The position numbers and the translations under genes were made by a program. From Bacteroidota bacterium (GTDB taxonomy: Bacteria > Bacteroidota > Bacteroidia > Bacteroidales > UBA10428), in NCBI GenBank assembly GCA_024640925.1, contig JAHEEB010000205.1, forward strand, positions 1-7,048: 7,048 nucleotides of DNA, given 5' to 3'. Each line of letters starts with the position of its first letter. Positions within the stretch are counted from its first letter, which is position 1. A model generated the notes under the pieces. It did no database searches. It saw nothing but the letters and a program-made list of their open reading frames with translations, and was not told the origin of the DNA. Of this stretch, positions 1 through 4,847 are shown one piece after another.

Positions 1-112
1 TCAGTTGTTTAAAAAAGAAAGCATTATACCCGATTCAGATATTCTGGAATATTCAGGAAATTCAATAGAAACCCTTGTGAAAATTGGAGAAAAAACCGGA
101 CGAATAAATTAA
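1..112 (+). CDS. 3' end of an unidentified protein-coding gene
   Basis: An open frame entering from the left edge (first complete codon at base 2) gives 36 residues and stops at TAA 110-112. The other forward frame starting at base 1 closes almost at once. The tail reads roughly IIPDSDILEYSGNSIETLV followed by KIGEKTGRIN. The Pro-Asp, then a hydrophobic stretch, then a helix ending in Ile-Gly faintly recalls the C-terminal end of patatin-like phospholipases, but 36 residues are too few to assign a family. No hairpin terminator is visible between this stop and the next gene 86 bases later. Coding status is likely but not proven by so short a piece. Confidence 0.55.
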   Translation, partial: QLFKKESIIPDSDILEYSGNSIETLVKIGEKTGRIN

Positions 113-160
113 TTAAGAAAGTAAGTGCTTTAATTTCTCAAGTATAAAAAAACAAAACAA

Positions 161-178
161 ATTGACTAATCAGTCAAT
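161..178. promoter_or_regulatory. Candidate TetR operator O1, upstream of tetR
   Basis: ATTGACTAATCAGTCAAT is an inverted repeat with 7-bp arms (ATTGACT/AGTCAAT) and a central AT, so 16 of 18 positions are symmetric. It ends 20 bases before the repressor start codon and covers the place where a -33 element should lie. TetR-family repressors usually bind palindromes of this size next to their own gene, so autorepression is the natural inference. A near-identical copy sits before the next gene (780-797). Confidence 0.8.
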
Positions 179-194
179 TTTATTTTTATATTTG
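162..194 (+). promoter_or_regulatory. Bacteroidota-type promoter of the tetR gene
   Basis: TATATTTG at 187-194 matches the Bacteroidota -7 consensus TAnnTTTG at every fixed position. A TTG at 162-164, inside operator O1, is a plausible -33 element at a slightly long spacing. Transcription normally starts a few bases after this -7 element, which puts the start at or next to the ATG at 199. The mRNA is therefore predicted to be leaderless or nearly so. Repressor bound to O1 would block polymerase directly. Confidence 0.65.
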
Positions 195-198
195 CATT

Positions 199-762
199 AT
201 GAATGAAAAATATGATAAAATAATTCAGGTATCATTAAAATTATTTGTTGAAAAAGGTTTTCACAATACTCCAACATCTTTGATAGCAAAGGAAGCAAAC
301 ATTGCTACAGGAACCTTATTTCATTATTTTGAGAATAAGGAGACTCTAATAAATACGGTTTATATCGATAGTAAAGACTCCCTCATAAATGCTTTAAAAG
401 CGAATATAGATGCAACTCTCAATATACCCGATCTGATTAAAAAAATGTTTCTGAGCTCAATAAAATGGTGTTTGGAAAATCCAGAACGATTTGCTTTTTT
501 TCAAACCTTCAGCAATTCACCATTTATTTCTGATAACACAAAGGAGAAGGTAATGGAAATGTTCGATTTTTTAGAGGATGTAATTGAAAAAGGACAAAAG
601 AATGGGTATTTTAAAGAAATTTCTGTTGAATTATTATTCAATGCAATGTTTGGAATTATGATTCAAATGATGAATTATTTCTATGAAAAGCCTGATAGAT
701 TTAATAATAATAAAAATGTTGAAAGTGCATTTACATTGCTTTGGGATGCATTAAAAAAGTAA
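199..762 (+). CDS. TetR/AcrR-family transcriptional repressor
   Basis: This 187-residue protein has the length and layout of a TetR-family regulator. The N-terminal DNA-binding domain covers about residues 5-52: helix 1 (IIQVSLKLFVEKGFHNT, 8-24), then the helix-turn-helix with TSLIAKEANIATGTLFHYF (26-44) and the family's typical closing FENKETLI (44-51). The remainder (about 55-187) is a mostly helical ligand and dimerisation domain, rich in Phe, Met and Ile, consistent with a hydrophobic inducer. The C-terminal domain is too variable to name the ligand. The ATG at 199 is chosen because it follows the -7 element closely and gives the usual short run before helix 1. Two matching palindromes, one before this gene and one before the dehydrogenase gene 56 bases downstream, suggest it represses both itself and that cluster. 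Confidence 0.93.
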   Translation: MNEKYDKIIQVSLKLFVEKGFHNTPTSLIAKEANIATGTLFHYFENKETLINTVYIDSKDSLINALKANIDATLNIPDLIKKMFLSSIKWCLENPERFAFFQTFSNSPFISDNTKEKVMEMFDFLEDVIEKGQKNGYFKEISVELLFNAMFGIMIQMMNYFYEKPDRFNNNKNVESAFTLLWDALKK

Positions 763-779
763 AAAAATTTTATTAATTA

Positions 780-797
780 ATAGACTGATTAGTCAAT
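780..797. promoter_or_regulatory. Candidate TetR operator O2, upstream of the dehydrogenase cluster
   Basis: ATAGACTGATTAGTCAAT is the reverse complement of operator O1 with one mismatch (17 of 18). The conserved core is GACTGATTAGTC. It lies between tetR and the first dehydrogenase gene and ends 21 bases before its ATG, almost the same distance as O1 from the tetR ATG. The two sites differ in which strand carries the sequence, which matters little for a dimer binding a palindrome. Confidence 0.8.
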
Positions 798-800
798 CAT

Positions 801-815
801 TATAAACTATAAAAT
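801..815 (+). promoter_or_regulatory. Possible second promoter, for the dehydrogenase cluster
   Basis: Just after operator O2 the sequence is TATAAACTATAAAAT, with two overlapping TATAAA-like -7/-10 candidates (801-806 and 808-815). Neither matches the TTTG half of the Bacteroidota consensus and no clear -33 motif is present, so the call rests mainly on position. The site sits relative to its operator much as the tetR promoter sits relative to O1. If used, the dehydrogenase mRNA would also have almost no leader. Confidence 0.4.
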
Positions 816-818
816 TAT

Positions 819-1601
819 ATGAAAAGAAAAACAGTATTAATTACTGGTGCTTCCAGTGGAATAGGAAGAGAATTAGCCAAAATTTTTGCTAAAGAGGGGG
901 TTGATTTAGTATTGGTTGCCAGGAGGTATGAAAGGTTATATGAACTTAAGAACGGTTTACAGGCAATATATGATTTAAACATTGAGATAATACAGGCAGA
1001 TTTGTCAAAACCAGACTTTAGTGGAAAGATTGCGAATATACTTAACAGTAAAAATATCTCGATTGATTACCTGGTGAACAATGCCGGTTTTGGTGGTTAC
1101 GGTAAATTCTATGAAAGGAATTGGGCTGATGATAAAGCAATGGTTAATGTTAATATAATGGCTTTGATTGAGTTGACAAGAATTATTTTGCCTCAAATGG
1201 TTAACCAGAATTTCGGAAGAATAGTAAACATAGCCTCAACTGCCGCATTTTTACCAGGTCCTTTCCAGGCTGTATATTATGCTTCTAAGGCATTTGTTTT
1301 ATCTTTTTCACAGGCACTTGCCGAAGAAGTCTCTGACAAAAATATTAAAGTCACAACCTTTTGTCCTACTGCAACAGAAACAGAGTTTGCCAGTGTAGGA
1401 GATCTGAGCAGCACACCACTTTTTAAAAAAAAGAATAAAAAAGCTGAAAATGTAGCCAAACAAGCTTTTTTGTCGATGCAAAAAGGGGAACTAGTTAAAA
1501 TAGATTCACCTATGGAAGCTTTTAGCTTCAGATGGATTTTTCCTTTACTAAGCAGGAAAATGATTTTAAAATTATCAAGAAGCATTATGGAAAAAAAATA
1601 A
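819..1601 (+). CDS. Classical short-chain dehydrogenase/reductase (SDR), first of two
   Basis: This 260-residue cytosolic oxidoreductase has a complete set of classical SDR motifs: the cofactor-binding TGASSGIG at 9-16, NNAG at 87-90, and the catalytic tetrad Asn112, Ser140, Tyr153 and Lys157 (YYASK). Arg35-Arg36 after the second beta strand, with no acidic residue there, points to NADP(H). The region after the active site reads CPTATETEF (182-190), the form seen in the DltE-like (COG0300) branch of SDRs. A hydrophobic and basic C-terminal stretch (about 236-257) may contact membrane or a lipid substrate. The ATG at 819 begins seven residues before the glycine motif, as usual. It is followed after 13 bases by a second classical SDR, so the two are almost surely co-transcribed. 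The substrate cannot be read from the sequence. Confidence 0.93.
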   Translation: MKRKTVLITGASSGIGRELAKIFAKEGVDLVLVARRYERLYELKNGLQAIYDLNIEIIQADLSKPDFSGKIANILNSKNISIDYLVNNAGFGGYGKFYERNWADDKAMVNVNIMALIELTRIILPQMVNQNFGRIVNIASTAAFLPGPFQAVYYASKAFVLSFSQALAEEVSDKNIKVTTFCPTATETEFASVGDLSSTPLFKKKNKKAENVAKQAFLSMQKGELVKIDSPMEAFSFRWIFPLLSRKMILKLSRSIMEKK

Positions 1602-1614
1602 GATAAACAGAATT

Positions 1615-2424
1615 ATGAAAAAAAATACGGTTTTAATTACTGGAACATCTTCCGGAATTGGAAGAGAATCTGCAAAATTATTTGCAGAAAAGGGCTGGAA
1701 TGTTATTGCAACTCAAAGAAATCCTGATAATGAAAAAGAATTAATCAACTATTCGAATTTGATGCTTGTAAAAATGGATGTCATCAATGTTGAATCTGTT
1801 GTAAAAGGTATTAAAGAAGGAATAACCCGCTTTGGATGCATTGACATACTTATTAATAATGCTGGCCTGGGAATGCATGGAATTTTTGAGGGATGCAGTG
1901 AGAAAGAATTTCGGCAGGTATTTGAGGTAAACCTTTTCGGAATAATAAACACAATTCAGGCTATTTTACCTCATTTCAGGTCAAACAAAAAAGGTAAAAT
2001 CATTAATGTCACATCCATGGGAGGAAGGATTGGGTTACCATTCCGTGGAATATACGATAGCTCTAAATATGCTGTTGAAGGACTTTCTGAAGTTTTATAC
2101 TACGATCTGAAACCATTTAACATAGCAGTAAAATTGGTTGAGCCAGGATTTATAAGTTCTCAGTTTCATAAATCTCTTTTAATTACCCGAATGGATAATG
2201 TAGCAATCTATAGAAACCAGCTGGAAAAACTTTTAAGCAATAAAACACATAATGGCAAAGGTACCTCAGCAACAATACCTGCCAGGATTATTTATAAAGC
2301 AGCAATGAGCAACTCCCACAAGTTACGTTATGTAGCAGGAAATGATGCCATTCTTGTCTGGTTACTTCGGAAAATGTTACCATTTACCCTTTTCTCAAGA
2401 TTATTGAACAGTTTGAATGTTTAA
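1615..2424 (+). CDS. Classical short-chain dehydrogenase/reductase (SDR), second of two
   Basis: This 269-residue SDR carries TGTSSGIG at 9-16, NNAG at 81-84, Asn106, Ser134 and Tyr147/Lys151 (YDSSK), and the PG motif at 177-178. Arg36 after beta strand 2 suggests NADP(H). The wording around the active site (VTSMGGRIGLPFRGIYDSSK and VEPGFI) resembles the 17-beta-hydroxysteroid-dehydrogenase-like group of bacterial SDRs. In bacteria that resemblance does not establish a steroid substrate. The first 25 residues are very close to those of the preceding SDR, but the rest, including the substrate loop, is clearly different, so this is a second subfamily rather than a recent copy. It starts 13 bases after the previous stop and has no Shine-Dalgarno sequence, as expected in Bacteroidota. 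Confidence 0.93.
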   Translation: MKKNTVLITGTSSGIGRESAKLFAEKGWNVIATQRNPDNEKELINYSNLMLVKMDVINVESVVKGIKEGITRFGCIDILINNAGLGMHGIFEGCSEKEFRQVFEVNLFGIINTIQAILPHFRSNKKGKIINVTSMGGRIGLPFRGIYDSSKYAVEGLSEVLYYDLKPFNIAVKLVEPGFISSQFHKSLLITRMDNVAIYRNQLEKLLSNKTHNGKGTSATIPARIIYKAAMSNSHKLRYVAGNDAILVWLLRKMLPFTLFSRLLNSLNV

Positions 2425-2482
2425 TCTCATTGCAATATTATTAATTTGTTGTTATATAGTTAATTATAAAAATATAAGAAAA

Positions 2483-2510
2483 CTCCATGGTTAAAATATG
2501 GAGCTTCCAT
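2483..2510 (+). other. Mutually exclusive hairpins in the gap before the extended SDR gene
   Basis: Three short segments can pair in two ways. CTCCAT (2483-2488) is complementary to ATGGAG (2498-2503), giving a 6-bp stem with a 9-base loop. Alternatively ATGGA (2498-2502) pairs with TCCAT (2506-2510) around a 3-base loop. The stems share the middle segment, so only one can form. The element ends 17 bases before the ATG at 2528. No run of T follows, so it is not a standard terminator. It may be an RNA processing or translation-control site, or chance. Confidence 0.35.
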
Positions 2511-2527
2511 CAAAATAAATTATACGA

Positions 2528-3523
2528 ATGAAAAATGTATTAGTAACAGGAGCGAATGGGCATTTGGGATATACGATATCAAAATACCTGAGTGAAAAAG
2601 ACTACAATGTATATGCCGGAGTAAGAAATATAAATGATAAGTCCAAAACAAAGCTTTTAGATAAACTATCGGTCAATCTGGTTGAGTTGGATATTACAAA
2701 TATCGATCAGGTACAAAAGGTTGTACAACATGTCGATGGAGTATTTCATACAGCTGCGGTATTAAGTTTATCAGGGAAGAGAAAGGATATAATCGGTCAG
2801 ACCACCGTTGGGGCAATGAATATTATTAAAGCAGCAAACCAGTGCGATGTCAAAAAAGTTATCTATACTTCTAGTTCGAGGGTATTGGGGGCGGTTAGTA
2901 CAAAAGAAGCTCCCTTAAATGAACATAGCTGGAACGCAAATTGTAAAGTTCCCTATTTTGAAGCAAAAATTATTTCCGAAAAGGAGGTAGCCCGTTATGC
3001 TAATGAAAAGAAGATGAATGTAATTTATATACTTCCATCAGTTATTCTGGGGCCAAATATTAACAGATTTTCGGAAAGTACTGATCTGGTAAGGAAAATC
3101 ATGCTTAACAAAATGCCAGTCATAGCGCCTGTTTCATTCAATTTTGTCGATGTAAGGGATGTTGCTTTGGCACAAATTGCTGCATATGAGAATCCTCAAG
3201 CTTATGGCAGGTATATTATAGGAAATGAACCAATATACCTATATGAATTAATAGAGGAAATAAGCAAATACTATGTAATTAAGAAACCCAAAATTCAATT
3301 AAATAAATACACTTTTATTTCACTTTCATATATCATGAGTTTGTTTTTGCCCTTAGTTGGTAAGCGACCTCAGACTTCTACACAGCAGGCTATTGAATTT
3401 ACTAAAGGTGTAAGGTATCTGGATTTATCAAAAACTGAAAAAGAATTGGGAATAAAGCTCAGGAAAACAAGTGATACAATTAAAGATACGGTAAATTACA
3501 TTTTAGAATGCGGATTAATATAA
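2528..3523 (+). CDS. Extended SDR: NAD(P)-dependent epimerase/dehydratase or dihydroflavonol-4-reductase-like oxidoreductase
   Basis: This 331-residue protein has the extended-SDR plan. A Rossmann fold opens with TGANGHLG (7-14). Arg33 after beta strand 2 suggests NADP(H). HTAAVLS (74-80) is followed by the active-site serines in YTSSSRVLG (113-121) and by Tyr143/Lys147 (YFEAK). The typical FVDVRDVA segment (206-213) precedes a smaller C-terminal substrate domain. Overall it looks most like the dihydroflavonol-reductase/3-beta-hydroxysteroid-dehydrogenase branch, whose members reduce aldehydes or ketones or act on sugar nucleotides. The substrate is not determined. The start follows a 103-base gap after the second SDR, longer than the 13 bases between the first two genes, with a possible hairpin in the gap. 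Co-transcription is likely because no terminator is seen, but an internal promoter is possible. Confidence 0.9.
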   Translation: MKNVLVTGANGHLGYTISKYLSEKDYNVYAGVRNINDKSKTKLLDKLSVNLVELDITNIDQVQKVVQHVDGVFHTAAVLSLSGKRKDIIGQTTVGAMNIIKAANQCDVKKVIYTSSSRVLGAVSTKEAPLNEHSWNANCKVPYFEAKIISEKEVARYANEKKMNVIYILPSVILGPNINRFSESTDLVRKIMLNKMPVIAPVSFNFVDVRDVALAQIAAYENPQAYGRYIIGNEPIYLYELIEEISKYYVIKKPKIQLNKYTFISLSYIMSLFLPLVGKRPQTSTQQAIEFTKGVRYLDLSKTEKELGIKLRKTSDTIKDTVNYILECGLI

Positions 3524-3532
3524 CAATCATAC

Positions 3533-3652
3533 TCCAGAGGTTAGAATAGATTAATTTATGGTAGAGAACAAAATACACATTATTTTGTTAAGCTATACAA
3601 ACCTAAAATGAAAAGATTTCTTTTTGTAATTCAACAATTAAATACCTCTGGA
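3533..3652 (+). other. Nested inverted repeats filling the gap before the DoxX-like gene
   Basis: TCCAGAGGT (3533-3541) and ACCTCTGGA (3644-3652) are perfect 9-bp inverted repeats 102 bases apart, together bracketing a 120-base segment. Inside it lies a second perfect 9-bp hairpin, AACAAAATA (3567-3575) with TATTTTGTT (3581-3589) and a 5-base loop. The outer right arm ends one base before the ATG at 3654, so the fold would place the start codon at the base of a stem. No obvious target-site duplication flanks the outer repeats and no T-run follows the inner hairpin. It could be a structured leader, a small repeat element or coincidence. Confidence 0.4.
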
Positions 3653-3653
3653 T

Positions 3654-4019
3654 ATGAAGTCAACAAAAATTATTTATTGGACAACAACAGTTCTTATTTT
3701 TTTGTTTGAAGGTGTAATTCCCGCAATTACATCTAATTCAGAACTTGCAGTTGAAGGTATCAGACATTTAGGCTATCCTGTTTATTTTGGAAGGATGCTG
3801 ATTTTTTTTAAAGTGGCTGGTGCTTTAGCACTAATCTTGCCTATGGTTAAGGGTCGATTTAAGGAATGGGCTTATGCTGGTTTTGGTATAACTTTTATTT
3901 CTGCAACAGTTTCCCATTGGTCCGTAGATGGTTTTAATGGAATGACAATTTTCCCTGTTGTAGCCTTTGGGATATTAACTGTTTCATACTTTTCTTACCA
4001 AAAGCTAAAAAAGACCTAA
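3654..4019 (+). CDS. DoxX-like small integral membrane protein
   Basis: This 121-residue protein is made almost entirely of four predicted membrane helices (about 6-25, 43-65, 70-90 and 95-115) with a short basic tail (QKLKKT). The segment RHLGYPVYFGRML (37-49), with its loop after helix 1, is characteristic of the DoxX-like (DoxX_2) family of bacterial inner-membrane proteins. Members are often found beside oxidoreductases or SRPBCC proteins, but no single biochemical role is established. Helix 2 runs into a KVAGALALILPM pattern (53-64), also typical of the family. The next gene begins 10 bases after the stop, so the two are likely translated from one mRNA. The ATG at 3654 fits the start of helix 1. 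The gap before it contains inverted repeats that may affect expression. Confidence 0.87.
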   Translation: MKSTKIIYWTTTVLIFLFEGVIPAITSNSELAVEGIRHLGYPVYFGRMLIFFKVAGALALILPMVKGRFKEWAYAGFGITFISATVSHWSVDGFNGMTIFPVVAFGILTVSYFSYQKLKKT

Positions 4020-4029
4020 ATTAGACAAA

Positions 4030-4458
4030 ATGAATATTGAGGTAAATACCAATGCGAAAGCATATGCCGCAGATTCAATTGAAATCAATGCGTCAGTAAA
4101 AAAAGTTTTTTCTTTGATATATAATTTGAATGATTGGCCAAAATGGTTTGATGGTGTTTCAGAAATTCAAATGGATGGAACTCCTGAGCTGGGTAAAACC
4201 TTTCGTTGGAAAGCTAATGGATACAAAATAAAATCAAAAATCCATACGTTGCAATCTGATTCTGAAATTGGTTGGACAGGAAATATGTTGTGGATAAAAG
4301 CAATTCACAACTGGAAATTTGAAAGGTTGCCAAATGGCAATACGAAAGTATTTGTAGAGGAATGTTTTGAAGGTATTTTCTCATCGCTTATGAGAAAAAC
4401 GTTGAAATATGGACTTAGAAAAGATTTACTTCTACTTAAACGGGAATCGGAAAAATAA
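4030..4458 (+). CDS. SRPBCC-family (START/Bet v1-like) protein
   Basis: This 142-residue protein matches the polyketide-cyclase-like SRPBCC fold in length and pattern. A first strand IEINASVKKVFSLI (17-30) is followed by the signature NDWPKWF (34-40). A run of alternating strands includes GKTFRWKANGYKIKSKI (55-71), LWIKAIHNWKFERL (87-100) and TKVFVEECFEG (105-115). A long C-terminal helix (about 118-138) closes the cavity. Such domains form a deep hydrophobic pocket and bind or transform lipids, polyketides or other apolar compounds. No catalytic residues can be assigned, so it may only bind a ligand. There is no signal peptide, so it is cytosolic. It is the last gene of the cluster, 10 bases after the DoxX-like gene. 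A strong terminator lies about 170 bases downstream. Confidence 0.87.
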   Translation: MNIEVNTNAKAYAADSIEINASVKKVFSLIYNLNDWPKWFDGVSEIQMDGTPELGKTFRWKANGYKIKSKIHTLQSDSEIGWTGNMLWIKAIHNWKFERLPNGNTKVFVEECFEGIFSSLMRKTLKYGLRKDLLLLKRESEK

Positions 4459-4625
4459 CTATTATTTATGATATCAATATTTTTTCCGACATAGGCTGAC
4501 TTTCCAAAATGATTATGCAATTGATTAATTGACATTCCGTTCGATGTTATACCAGGTTTATATATCTGTCAAAATACATTCACAAAGATATTTGTAATTA
4601 ATTAGAGAAAGTAGTCTTAATTGAA

Positions 4626-4663
4626 AAGCTTCCCGACAGTTCATTTTGTCGGGAAGCTTCTTT
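4626..4663 (+). terminator. Intrinsic transcription terminator
   Basis: AAGCTTCCCGACA (4626-4638) pairs perfectly over 13 bp with TGTCGGGAAGCTT (4647-4659) around an 8-base loop. A T-rich CTTTAT follows. Its stem is far more stable than anything else in this AT-rich window. It should end transcription of the cluster reading from the left and separate it from the alpha-2-macroglobulin gene. Confidence 0.88.
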
Positions 4664-4796
4664 ATATGCAAAATCTGTAAAATCTTGCAGCCTTAATACA
4701 GACTTTGTTTCACCAATTTCTCTGATTTTTTTTCATATCACACTAAAAATGTTTATTTTTTCTTATGGAATTTCTATATCTTATGCATCTATTGAT

Positions 4797-4824
4797 TAAT
4801 CCTGCCGGTTTTCAGATAGGATTA
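4797..4824 (+). other. Hairpin upstream of the alpha-2-macroglobulin start
   Basis: TAATCCT (4797-4803) pairs with AGGATTA (4818-4824), with possible G-T pairs extending both ends, around a loop of about 14 bases. It ends 23 bases before the ATG at 4848. It may be part of the mRNA leader or an operator-like palindrome. There is no other evidence for a function. Confidence 0.35.
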
Positions 4825-4847
4825 GTATAAACTTAATACCTCAACAT

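Larger units (their letters stand above)
4459..4847. other. 389-base non-coding interval between the cluster and the alpha-2-macroglobulin gene
   Basis: No convincing gene lies here. From left to right it holds a short palindrome CAATTGATTAATTG (4518-4531), a weak promoter-like GATATTTG just before 4595, the strong terminator hairpin (4626-4663), two AAAATCT copies 9 bases apart (4670 and 4679), a run of eight T (4726-4733), and a hairpin close to the next start codon (4797-4824). The promoter of the downstream gene should be in the right half, but no clear TAnnTTTG element was found there. Confidence 0.7.

Noticed and set aside
1005..1952. Minus-strand open frames of 63-102 codons (1005-1196, 1277-1585, 1749-1952)
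   Set aside because: They lie inside strongly supported SDR genes on the + strand, have no recognisable domains, and are rich in residues expected from reverse-reading AT-rich coding DNA.
3533..3652. The nested inverted repeats as an insertion sequence
   Set aside because: The segment is too short for a transposase and shows no flanking target duplication. It is kept only as an unexplained structured element.
3608..3712. Small + strand open frame starting at ATG 3608
   Set aside because: About 33 codons, running out of frame into the DoxX-like gene, with no recognisable content.
4518..4531. CAATTGATTAATTG as a third TetR operator
   Set aside because: It shares only a TTGATTAA-like core, lacks the GACT/AGTC arms of the two operators, and is not before a gene start.
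4305..4535. Minus-strand open frame of 76 codons overlapping the end of the SRPBCC gene
   Set aside because: Most of it is the reverse of SRPBCC coding sequence. It shows no family pattern and no promoter.
4670..4685. AAAATCT direct repeat as the start of a repeat array
   Set aside because: Only two copies, 9 bases apart, in AT-rich DNA. There is no further periodic repeat and nothing resembling CRISPR spacing.
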